Shown: positions 7,612 through 15,406 of the stretch, piece after piece
Position numbering within the stretch: position 1 is the first letter of the stretch
Layout of the letters: each line of letters starts with the position of its first letter
From: Parvularculaceae bacterium
GTDB taxonomy: Bacteria; Pseudomonadota; Alphaproteobacteria; Caulobacterales; Parvularculaceae
Length of the DNA stretch: 64,000 bases
Direction: 5' to 3'
NCBI GenBank assembly: GCA_021776475.1
Contig: JAJFFV010000005.1
Coordinates: 1 to 64,000 of the forward strand
Position numbers and translations under genes: made by a program
The notes under the pieces: model-generated
Told to the model about the DNA's origin: nothing
Databases searched by the model: none
What the model saw: the letters and a program-made list of their open reading frames with translations, nothing else

Positions 7612-8019
7612 ATGTCTTACAAAATTGATGAAATCGAAGGCATTGGTCCTGCATACGCTGAAAAACTTGCTGCTACCGGCGTTGCCACTACTTCACAACT
7701 TCTGTCAAAAGCCGCGACCCCAAAGGGGCGCGACGCAGTTGCCGCCAAGTCTGGCATCAGCAAGGCCCTGATTTTGAAATGGGCAAACATGGCCGACTTG
7801 ATGCGCATTACGGGAGTTGGCGGCGAGTACGCCGAACTGCTCGAAGCGGCCGGTGTCGACACAATAAAAGAGCTCCGCAACCGAAACCCCGCAAATACCG
7901 CATTGAAAATGTCAGAAATTAACGCTGACAAGAAGCTCACCCGAAAAGTACCAACAGAGAAAACTGTTTCCGGTTGGATCGAACAGGCTTGCAAAATAAC
8001 ACCGGCAATTTCCCACTAA
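7612..8019 (+). CDS. DUF4332 helix-hairpin-helix protein
   Basis: This 135-residue protein is built of two helix-hairpin-helix-like units. IEGIGPAYAEKLAATGV is near residue 8 and ITGVGGEYAELLEAAGV near residue 64, matching the DUF4332 family. Such motifs often contact DNA non-specifically, but no role is established for the family as far as I know. It follows the Kbp-like gene by 30 bp with AAGGAAC just upstream of the ATG, so it is probably in the same transcript. DUF4332 genes sometimes accompany BON-LysM genes, but I cannot verify how often. Confidence 0.8.
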   Translation: MSYKIDEIEGIGPAYAEKLAATGVATTSQLLSKAATPKGRDAVAAKSGISKALILKWANMADLMRITGVGGEYAELLEAAGVDTIKELRNRNPANTALKMSEINADKKLTRKVPTEKTVSGWIEQACKITPAISH

Positions 8020-8059
8020 TCAATCCCAAAAGCAAAAAAGAGAATAAAAATTGAGCATC

Positions 8060-8200
8060 ATGAAAGAATTTCGGGAATTTGCCGTCAAAGGCAGTGTGGT
8101 GAGCCAGCACAAGTGCTGCTCGAAGGAATTCGAGATGCTTTGTGGGCACCGGGAATTACTAAACACTTTCGAAATGGTGGTCACGCTGCCTTCCAGATGA
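8060..8200 (+). pseudogene. mscL: Remnant of mscL (N-terminus only)
   Basis: The reading frame from ATG 8060 begins MKEFREFAVKGSVV. This matches the conserved N-terminus of the large-conductance mechanosensitive channel MscL (normally followed by D-L-A-V-G). An in-frame TTG at 8051 would add the LSI often seen before it. After residue 14 the similarity stops abruptly, and the frame ends at 8200 after 32 unrelated residues. No transmembrane helix follows. MscL is about 130-150 residues, so the channel is lost and only about 42 bp of recognisable sequence remain. It lies between DUF4332 and structured element B, so a recombination event may have replaced the gene body. Confidence 0.6.
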
Positions 8201-8206
8201 TCACCA

Positions 8207-8277
8207 GCCGGCGGGCTCTCCCACATGCGCTCTCTCCCCCTTTTCTCGCGCGTGTTGGTCACTCTGAGTCCGCCGGC
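8207..8277 (+). ncRNA. Structured leader element, copy B (upstream of repeat lipoprotein)
   Basis: GCCGGCGG (8207-8214) pairs with CCGCCGGC (8270-8277), and ACATGCGC (8223-8230) pairs with GCGCGTGT (8248-8255) with one G-U. The loop TCTCTCCCCCTTTTCTC and the 3' bulge with CTCTGA match copy A at 7035-7114, while the outer stem differs but stays paired. The distance to the next ATG (8319) is 41 nt against 38 nt in copy A, and both starts follow a GGAG site. Conserved loop, covarying stem and equal spacing together argue for a cis-acting RNA. Confidence 0.55.
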
Positions 8278-8318
8278 AATCTAATGCCTACTAATCCGCT
8301 ACGTAAGGAGCAAGAAAC

Positions 8319-9446
8319 ATGAAGACTACCGTAGCACCCCTGGCCATTATGGTCCTATTTGCGGCAGGTTGTACATCCAATGCCTTGGGCGACTGGCGCA
8401 CAAATGAGGCATCCACGTCAACCATAGCGGAGAACTCTGTTGGGTTAGACAAAATGGCGGGTATTGAGCAAGAACTGGCTGTTCTTCGTAGTGAAAACTC
8501 AAAGTTGAAATCGGCAAGGTCTTCAGCCACTAAAATGCCGACGTCGATGCAGGGCAATGTTGACCTACCACCTGCAAAACCGGGCGAATGCTTCGCCCGG
8601 ATCCTGGTTCCGGCAAAGTATGAAACCACTTCTGAAAAGATCGTTGTTGCCGAAGGATCAGTGCGTGTCGAGATTATTCCTGCGCGTTACGAAACGCTTG
8701 ACGAGCGCGTGCTTGTATCAGATGCATCTGAACTGCTCGAAGTAATTCCGGCCACCTACAAAAATGTTACAGAAACTGTTGTGGTTGAGCCAGCACAGGA
8801 AGAGCTTCGCACTATTCCAGCCAAATACAGAACGGTCAGCGAGCGTATACTCGTTCGCGAAGGCTACACGACCTGGAAAAAAGGTGAAGGTCCTATCGGC
8901 GGTACACTAAGCGGCGGCACGATTAAAAATACACGGGAGCTGTCTACCGGTGAAATCATGTGTCTTGTTGAAGTGCCTGCCGAGTATCGTAATGTCTCCA
9001 AGCAGGTTCTGGTTGAACCAGCCCGAACGAGTAAAACAACGGCTCCCGCTGTCACTAAAACATTGATGCGGCGTTTAGTTGCAACACCGGCAACGACGCG
9101 GGCGGTCAATATCCCTGCAAAATACGATACTGTTCGTGTTCGCAAGCAGCTGTCACCGGCAACAGAGCGTCGTATATCTATTCCGGCTACGTTCAAAACG
9201 GTTACAAAGCAGAAAAAAGTAACCGAAGAACGCTTGTTGTGGCGGGAAGTTTTGTGCGATACTAACACGACGCCGGGCATGATCAGCCGTGTTCAACAAG
9301 CACTGAATACGCAAGGCTTCAGTTTAAGTGTAGACGGTACTCTTGGCCCATCAACCTTGCGTGCGATTGACGCGTATCAGCGTCGCAATAATCTTGGTAC
9401 TGGCGGCCTTACAATGGCCACCGTCAAGAAACTTGGTGTGATGTAG
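8319..9446 (+). CDS. Repeat lipoprotein with C-terminal peptidoglycan-binding domain
   Basis: This 375-residue protein has a lipoprotein signal with lipobox FAAGC, the Cys being about residue 18. A short coiled stretch near residues 45-65 precedes about seven imperfect repeats (residues 88-310) of the pattern [IV]PAxYxTVxExxLV, for example VEIIPARYETLDERVLV and LRTIPAKYRTVSERILV. The C-terminus (about residues 315-375: SRVQQALNTQGFSLSVDGTLGPSTLRAI) is a PG_binding_1 domain. The protein is probably anchored in the outer membrane and attached to peptidoglycan, with the repeats spanning the periplasm. The leader carries structured element B, and a hairpin terminator follows. Confidence 0.8.
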   Translation: MKTTVAPLAIMVLFAAGCTSNALGDWRTNEASTSTIAENSVGLDKMAGIEQELAVLRSENSKLKSARSSATKMPTSMQGNVDLPPAKPGECFARILVPAKYETTSEKIVVAEGSVRVEIIPARYETLDERVLVSDASELLEVIPATYKNVTETVVVEPAQEELRTIPAKYRTVSERILVREGYTTWKKGEGPIGGTLSGGTIKNTRELSTGEIMCLVEVPAEYRNVSKQVLVEPARTSKTTAPAVTKTLMRRLVATPATTRAVNIPAKYDTVRVRKQLSPATERRISIPATFKTVTKQKKVTEERLLWREVLCDTNTTPGMISRVQQALNTQGFSLSVDGTLGPSTLRAIDAYQRRNNLGTGGLTMATVKKLGVM

Positions 9447-9462
9447 TTGAATTTATAGGGAT

Positions 9463-9484
9463 CGGAACGAGTTCCGGCCCTTTT
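9463..9484 (+). terminator. Rho-independent terminator after the lipoprotein gene
   Basis: CGGAAC (9463-9468) and GTTCCG (9471-9476) form a short stem, followed by GCCC and TTTT. It lies 17 bp after the lipoprotein stop and before the next gene at 9519. The loop of two bases is tight, so the actual stem is probably five pairs. Confidence 0.6.
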
Positions 9485-9518
9485 CGAACAACACCAGCAA
9501 ACTAGGGGATTTTCTTTA

Positions 9519-10073
9519 ATGGCCCGGATAGAACCAAATCATCTCAAAGTCGTAGCGTACTTTATTTGCTTCATACTGAGCATATTTGCTACAACCTCAT
9601 TAATACTAAGTTTTGCACCCCTCAATTCTCCACTTGAAGCAATGAGTATCAGCGGTCGGGTGGTCGGCGCTTACGAATCTGTCAGAGATCTTATTTTCAG
9701 CGGACTGGGATTGTGGCCTGCGCCTCCGGGGTGGATGATCGACCTCGGTATCGCCTATGTTTTTGTTAGGCTGGCTTTTTCAAGAATTTATGTGGCTGAA
9801 TCCAAACCCTTCCGCATTCGCACATCGCAGAGCCAATACGTTATATGGGCATTGTGGCCATTATCTTTCTTGTATTTTGTGCCATGGATTACCAATTTAT
9901 TCGATCGTCGGTACGCCATGGCTACTGGAATAGATGAAGCGCCTGTTCATAACTATGGCGGAGAATACCGACGCAATCTTTTTAGAAAGTGTCTGCCGCA
10001 TTTGGTTGTGGTCGTTGGTTCAAGTGTGATTCTTTGCGGCGTTGTATATCTCGAATACTTTTTTTTCGGATGA
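9519..10073 (+). CDS. Integral membrane protein, function unknown
   Basis: This 184-residue protein has hydrophobic segments at about residues 8-32, 68-85, 104-125 and 157-180, suggesting four transmembrane helices. The central loop holds an acidic and aromatic stretch (DEAPVHNYGGEYRRN). I do not recognise the family. It follows a terminator, so it is probably transcribed on its own. Only about 100 bp separates its end from the convergent dehydrogenase gene. Confidence 0.6.
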   Translation: MARIEPNHLKVVAYFICFILSIFATTSLILSFAPLNSPLEAMSISGRVVGAYESVRDLIFSGLGLWPAPPGWMIDLGIAYVFVRLAFSRIYVAESKPFRIRTSQSQYVIWALWPLSFLYFVPWITNLFDRRYAMATGIDEAPVHNYGGEYRRNLFRKCLPHLVVVVGSSVILCGVVYLEYFFFG

Positions 10074-10175
10074 TTGACGAGAGCTCGTGACTATGAAGAC
10101 CTATGCGGTTACAATTTTACACCGGCGGAATACCGCGCAGGATGGACACCGCGGGTTGGTCGTCTGTACGCAAAG

Positions 10176-11321
10176 TTAGGCAACTGAGGCATGTGGATAA
10201 TCTGGCCCACGTTTTTGAAATGACAAAATAACGGGCTTTACGATTACGCCCTTATCAACATTCACAGCTCGGCGAATGGTTTCGTTCTTTTGCCAACTAG
10301 CAGGCCCGTCAATGACGGTCGGTAAATGGACGATGAGAGCGGCGGAAATCGACCGAGAGGCGCTTTCCCATAAGTAGCTTGGGGTATGGTCAACGGCATA
10401 ATAGTCCGTCTTTTCGACCCTAAACATTGGTTTTTTGAAACTTGTGGGCTTGGCGAAATAGAACCCCATATCCTCATCGCAACTGACGTCGATGATCAAA
10501 CTGCCGGGCTTCAAGCAGGCTTTTTCGGCTTCCGTGACAAACATGATGGGATGAGCAGGCTCCTGCAGCAAGCCGTTCACGATGATGTCGGATTCGCTCA
10601 TCAGTTCTGACAAAGCCCGCTCACTACTATCATGTTCGATCACAATCATGCGCGCTTCATCGTCGCTGCCTTCGCGGAGCCGGACATAATTGCAATCAAG
10701 CACTTCTTCACGAACCTCGTGGTCCGGGCGTTGTATGCAGATGGTAATGTCCCTAAATCCGTGCGCTTTTAACGCGTAAATCGCCCCACGACTGACTGCG
10801 CCAAAGCTAAAAATAATGGTCTTGCGCTGATTACCATAATGCCCGTCAATCCCCTTTAAACGCAGAGCGTGCAATACAGCGCAATAACCTGCCATTTCGT
10901 TATTTTTGTAAAACGTATGTCGACCTATCTGCCCGGACGGGCCCCACACAAACATATCCTCGTAAGCAATAAGGGTCAGTTTTCGGTCAATGGCCGCCTG
11001 GGTGATGGCCCGTTGTTGGGCACAATGGGGATAGCCCCAAATCACTCCCCCTTCGCGAACGGTCTCAAGATCAGATAATGTGGGTTTCGCGATAATTACG
11101 TTCCCAAGGACAGACAAGAGGTCGCTGCGCGGCGCCATGCCACCCGTTTGCGCTGCGATATCAGAGTCTGAAACATCAAAGGGCGCACCGTATCCTTCTT
11201 CAAAGATCAATTGCTTCCTGTATTCTTCTGGGAGCCGCGTAATATGATCCGGGTGAATTGGTACGCGCTGTTCATTTTCCTTCTTGGAAGTCCCAATGAC
11301 CCCAAAGGTTAATTTGCTCAT
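10176..11321 (-). CDS. Alanine dehydrogenase/PNT-fold enzyme, N5-(carboxyethyl)ornithine synthase-like
   Basis: This 381-residue protein has the alanine dehydrogenase/transhydrogenase N-terminal fold. It opens FGVIGTSKKENEQRVPIHPDH, where the Arg and the KENE-RV pattern bind the oxo acid. A Rossmann nucleotide site follows (IIFSFGAVSRGAIYALKAHGF, about residues 168-188). The closest named families I recall are N5-(carboxyethyl)ornithine synthase, which reductively condenses pyruvate with ornithine, and lysine-type saccharopine dehydrogenases. The exact substrate is uncertain. It stands alone on the minus strand with a long upstream gap. Confidence 0.65.
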   Translation of the reverse strand: MSKLTFGVIGTSKKENEQRVPIHPDHITRLPEEYRKQLIFEEGYGAPFDVSDSDIAAQTGGMAPRSDLLSVLGNVIIAKPTLSDLETVREGGVIWGYPHCAQQRAITQAAIDRKLTLIAYEDMFVWGPSGQIGRHTFYKNNEMAGYCAVLHALRLKGIDGHYGNQRKTIIFSFGAVSRGAIYALKAHGFRDITICIQRPDHEVREEVLDCNYVRLREGSDDEARMIVIEHDSSERALSELMSESDIIVNGLLQEPAHPIMFVTEAEKACLKPGSLIIDVSCDEDMGFYFAKPTSFKKPMFRVEKTDYYAVDHTPSYLWESASRSISAALIVHLPTVIDGPASWQKNETIRRAVNVDKGVIVKPVILSFQKRGPDYPHASVA

Positions 11322-11662
11322 TTTTTGGTCCTGTTTCCGGGGGAATTCCCCTGAAGGCGTGGGTTATTTTTTAAAAAGCGGGTTTCGCACCACCCACGAG
11401 CAGCGTGAAAGCAGGCATTTCCAGTTCAGCCAAGCGCAGCGCGTTCTCTCAGCTGTGACAAAAACAATGGCGACTTTGGAGTGTTAGCTGCAAGAAGGTG
11501 AGTACTCTGTTACGGGCGCGATATCTACTGAAGTCTGATTGAGAAAAAAATGCCTGATGGACGGAATTCCCGCCCGACTATTCCAATAAAACCAGAAATT
11601 TAAAGTCCATTATCCCTGACGCCGACAGCCAAATACCGCGGATCACACTTTTTAATGTTAAA

Positions 11663-11959
11663 TTAGCACAGGCCATTCGACCCGCTCAAGCCATTGTTTT
11701 TAAATGATAATTTCCTTGGGACACCGAGCTGAAAATCTGTCTCTCGGCATTTCCAATCTGCACCCTGGCACCACCACCTTAACTTATTGATATTGTTATC
11801 ATATTTTTGATGATTGTCCAAGAACAATTTGGCAACAACTAAGGGTGTGCACTGACCATTCACACGAGCGAATTGCCCAGCAGCGTTCAACACATCAGTA
11901 CACTGTCCGGCGAACCGGACACAGCTCTTAGAGCCAAGTCCAACGCATGACGGGTGCAA
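11663..11959 (-). CDS. Uncertain cysteine-rich ORF in a long gap
   Basis: A 98-codon frame starts at a TTG, and the frame stays open about 20 codons further upstream without an ATG. The translation has six cysteines after residue 4 and a plausible composition in the middle (FARVNGQCTPLVVAKLFLD). I recognise no family, and there is no signal peptide or ribosome site. The 782-bp gap at 11322-12103 otherwise holds only a small hairpin (TGTCCGG-CGAA-CCGGACA, 11904-11921), which lies inside this frame. It may be a relic or a chance frame. Confidence 0.2.
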   Translation of the reverse strand: MHPSCVGLGSKSCVRFAGQCTDVLNAAGQFARVNGQCTPLVVAKLFLDNHQKYDNNINKLRWWCQGADWKCRETDFQLGVPRKLSFKNNGLSGSNGLC

Positions 11960-12103
11960 TTTGGGACTGGCGGGAGCATGCTTAGAAAAACGGATCAGAC
12001 TATGGACGCCCTTTGTCGCGCCCCTTTGTTATTCGGCATGCAATCAGCGTTTGATGCAAAATTCAACGAGATCTAAATCGAAAATTGAATTATAATTAGC
12101 TTG

Positions 12104-14542
12104 ATGTCGAAACTTGACGAATATGACCGCAAGCGGAAATTTGGAATTACTCCAGAGCCCAAGGGTTCGATAGAATCGCCTCAATCGGATGAGCTGTGTT
12201 TTGTTGTTCAACAACACGCGGCGACCCGGATGCACTTTGACTTACGTCTTGAAGTTGCCGGCACCCTACGAAGCTGGGCCGTTCCTGAGGGGCCGACACT
12301 GGACCCGAAGGTCAAAAAGCTTGCAATCCGTACTGAGGACCACCCCATCGAATACGTCGATTTTGAAGGTGTCATTCCTGCAGGAGAATATGGCGCAGGT
12401 AAAATGATCATTTGGGATCGAGGACAATGGGTCCCAATGGATGAACCCGAAACAGCTATCAATGCAGGTGACTTAAAGTTTCGATTGTTTGGTGAGAAGC
12501 TGCGCGGCGGCTTTATGTTGAAGCGCCTAAAAAAACACTCACCCGAGTGGTTGTTGATTAAAGAGCGTGATTCAGAGTGCCGGTCTGAAGACGAATACAT
12601 CCTTGTAAAGGAACAGCCAGAGAGTATCGTCAGCGGATTGTTGGTTTCAGAATTGACCACTGAACCGAAGCGAACCGCTAAGGCAAAACCGATTGCACCA
12701 GCGAAAATGAAAGGTGCGAAGAAAACAAAATTACCTTCTAAGCCATTACCAAGCTTGCCCACACTTGTTGGCTTGCCACCGGTTGGCGGCGAATGGGTGC
12801 ACGAGATTAAGTTTGATGGATATCGTGTAAATTGTGTGATTGAGAACGAACGCGTCAGGATAATCACCAGAAATGGCCACGATTGGACAAAAAAATTCTG
12901 GGGCCTTGCGGACGCGATAAATTCGCTCTGCCTGAAACCATGTCTGATCGATGGCGAAGCGGCCGTGCAAGACCTTGCGGGACGAACTGACATCAACTTG
13001 TTGCAAGAGGCGCTTTCCAAAGGCGATAGCCATCTAATCACTCTGTTTGCGTTCGATATCAGGCATTATGATGGGTACAATGTAGAAAATTGCTCGCTCG
13101 AAGAGCGCAGGCTTTTGCTTGAATGGGTTTTAGCAGAGAAAATAAGCTCAAACTCTGCCCTTCAATTGAGTGAGGCAAGTGAATTACCGGGATCGGAGCT
13201 ATTTGCCCGTGCTTCAGCGTTAGGTCTTGAAGGCATCGTATCCAAGGCCCGAGGCAGCACCTACGAAGAAGGACGAACAAAGTCTTGGCTCAAAACCAAG
13301 AGCGCTGATCTGGGCACCTTTTTGATAGTTGGGGTTGTTTTTAAACAAGAGCGGATGGCATCTCTTATTTTGGTGCGAGAACGTGATGATAACTTCGAGT
13401 TCGTCGGCAAGGCCGGGTCTGGATTGTCGCAAAAATTGATAGCTGATCTACACAACGCACTGGAATTGGTTGATGCACCCTGTACAGATCTTCCCAAGAT
13501 TGCAGATGCCATTTGGGTATCGCCCACCTTAGAAGCCGAAATTTCTCATAGAGGGTGGACTAGTAGCGGGATGCTTCGACAACCATCAGTACTGAGCGTG
13601 AAAGCAAAAGCCAAAAACAAAAGAAGCCGCCCTCGCCTAGTGTCCGATCGAGATCTGGCTTCGATACGGATTACAAATCCTGAGAGAAAGCTTTTTGAAA
13701 GCGACGCGACCAAACTTGACCTTGCAGTTTATTATGCTCGTGTCGGTGATTTGATGTTGCCTCACCTTCTCGGGCGACCGGTCACGTTAATTCGTAGTCC
13801 TTCTGGCAAGGCGGATGATCAATTCTACCAACGTCATGCATTTGAGGGACTGCCGAAAGGCGTTGATAAAATCCACATTCCCGAAAAAGGCGACGATGTT
13901 GAGTATCTCGTTATCAATGAACCGGTTGGTTTTTTGTCCCTTGCGCAATATGGCGTGATCGAATTTCATCCATGGGCGTGTAGAAGTGATCAAATTGACA
14001 AGCCAGATCGACTAATTATCGATCTTGACCCTGGAGACGATGTTCCCCGGAAAACTGTTGTTGCCGCTGCGCATCTGGTGGGTGATAGATTTAGAGATCT
14101 CGGATTCTCACCGTACCTTAGGACAACTGGTGGAAAAGGATTACACGTTGCTGTTGCAATCGCTAGGCGACACTCTTGGGCAACATTTAGCGAATTTGCT
14201 TTCGCGTTCGTTAATTCGTTAACAAAAGATGCGCCGCGCAAATTTACAACCTCTCCTGCTTTGAAAGATCGCGTCGGCAAGATTTACCTTGATCACCTGC
14301 GCAATCGTAAAGGCTCAACTGCCGTTTCAAGCTATTCCGCAAGGGCGCGGAAGGGTGTGCCCATCGCATGTCCATTAGAGTGGAGTGAGACGAGACAATT
14401 GATTACCGAGCATCCGTTAACCATTCTAAACGTCCTTCATGGTCAGAAAGTACTGGATAAAGATCCTTGGACCGATATAAACTTAACTTCGACAATAATT
14501 TCAAAGGCCGTTCAGCGAAGGATCGGCATGAAAGTGAGGTAA
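12104..14542 (+). CDS. ligD: Multifunctional DNA ligase D for end joining
   Basis: This 812-residue protein contains the three LigD modules in the order phosphoesterase-ligase-polymerase. The 3'-phosphoesterase domain (about residues 25-155) has the QQHAATRMHFDLRLE motif. The ATP-dependent ligase has EIKFDGYR near residue 235, whose Lys accepts AMP. The primase-like polymerase is C-terminal (about 530-810), with DLDPGDD holding the catalytic aspartates. LigD seals double-strand breaks with Ku. I chose the ATG at 12104 over the preceding in-frame TTG. Ku starts 3 bp after its stop, so the two are cotranscribed. All catalytic motifs appear intact. Confidence 0.96.
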   Translation: MSKLDEYDRKRKFGITPEPKGSIESPQSDELCFVVQQHAATRMHFDLRLEVAGTLRSWAVPEGPTLDPKVKKLAIRTEDHPIEYVDFEGVIPAGEYGAGKMIIWDRGQWVPMDEPETAINAGDLKFRLFGEKLRGGFMLKRLKKHSPEWLLIKERDSECRSEDEYILVKEQPESIVSGLLVSELTTEPKRTAKAKPIAPAKMKGAKKTKLPSKPLPSLPTLVGLPPVGGEWVHEIKFDGYRVNCVIENERVRIITRNGHDWTKKFWGLADAINSLCLKPCLIDGEAAVQDLAGRTDINLLQEALSKGDSHLITLFAFDIRHYDGYNVENCSLEERRLLLEWVLAEKISSNSALQLSEASELPGSELFARASALGLEGIVSKARGSTYEEGRTKSWLKTKSADLGTFLIVGVVFKQERMASLILVRERDDNFEFVGKAGSGLSQKLIADLHNALELVDAPCTDLPKIADAIWVSPTLEAEISHRGWTSSGMLRQPSVLSVKAKAKNKRSRPRLVSDRDLASIRITNPERKLFESDATKLDLAVYYARVGDLMLPHLLGRPVTLIRSPSGKADDQFYQRHAFEGLPKGVDKIHIPEKGDDVEYLVINEPVGFLSLAQYGVIEFHPWACRSDQIDKPDRLIIDLDPGDDVPRKTVVAAAHLVGDRFRDLGFSPYLRTTGGKGLHVAVAIARRHSWATFSEFAFAFVNSLTKDAPRKFTTSPALKDRVGKIYLDHLRNRKGSTAVSSYSARARKGVPIACPLEWSETRQLITEHPLTILNVLHGQKVLDKDPWTDINLTSTIISKAVQRRIGMKVR

Positions 14543-14545
14543 CCA

Positions 14546-15406
14546 ATGGCACCACGAGCATATTGGAAGGGCTTCTTGAAACTATCACTTGTTTCCTGTC
14601 CGGTTAAACTGTTCAGCGCTACGTCGTCATCTGACAAAATCTCTTTTAATATGATCCATAAAGATACACATAACCGTGTACAGATGAAACCACATGATCC
14701 TGAACTGGGTGAAGTCAGCAGGACTGATCTAGTAAAAGGCTACGAGATCGACAAAGACCAATACATCATTGTCGAAGCCGATGAGTTAAAGGAACTCCAG
14801 ATCGAGTCCAACAAAACAATCGACATTGAAACATTTGTGGAAGCCAGTGAAATTGACCCTGTCTACTACGATGCGCCATATTTTCTTGCACCGGATGGTG
14901 CTGTGGCGGAAGAGGCGTATACGGTGATTTTAGAGGCGATGGCTGAAGCCGACAAGGTTGCGATCGCTCGGGTGGTACTGTCTGGAAGAGAACGTGTGAT
15001 TGCGCTTTGTCCGAAAGACTATGGTTTCATGGTACAAACGCTCCGGATCGGAAACGAGCTTCGAAAACCGCAAGCTTATTTCGATGAGATGAATGGCGTT
15101 TCTATAGATAAAGACATGCGCGATCTCGCGAAACACATCATTGACCAAAAAACAACCTCCTATGACCCCTTTGCCTATGAAGATCGGTATCAGGTTGCGG
15201 TCAAAGACCTCATTCAAGCGAAAATCAAAGGACAATCGCCGGTAATCAGCAAAGCACCAGAACGAGGCAATGTTGTTAATTTGATGGATGCTTTGAAGCG
15301 AAGCCTGGAAGAAGAAAAGCGTCCTGCTGCGGCCAGCAAAGCCAAAACCAAAAAGGCCGCCAGCAAAAAAACCACCCGCAAGAAGGCAGCAAGTAAGACC
15401 AAGTGA
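14546..15406 (+). CDS. ku: Ku protein for non-homologous end joining
   Basis: This 286-residue protein opens with the typical bacterial Ku start (RAYWKGFLKLSLVSCPVKL) and has the beta-barrel core through about residue 235. The last 30 residues are a lysine- and alanine-rich tail (KAKTKKAASKKTTRKKAA), as in many bacterial Ku proteins, where it promotes threading and multimerisation on DNA. Ku homodimers ring broken ends and recruit LigD, encoded just upstream. Its stop overlaps the start of the next gene by one base (TGATG), which ties that gene into the same unit. Confidence 0.96.
   Translation: MAPRAYWKGFLKLSLVSCPVKLFSATSSSDKISFNMIHKDTHNRVQMKPHDPELGEVSRTDLVKGYEIDKDQYIIVEADELKELQIESNKTIDIETFVEASEIDPVYYDAPYFLAPDGAVAEEAYTVILEAMAEADKVAIARVVLSGRERVIALCPKDYGFMVQTLRIGNELRKPQAYFDEMNGVSIDKDMRDLAKHIIDQKTTSYDPFAYEDRYQVAVKDLIQAKIKGQSPVISKAPERGNVVNLMDALKRSLEEEKRPAAASKAKTKKAASKKTTRKKAASKTK

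Noticed and set aside
12208-13041. 277-codon minus-strand frame inside ligD
   Set aside because: It is antisense to clear LigD domains and arises from the codon bias of the real gene.
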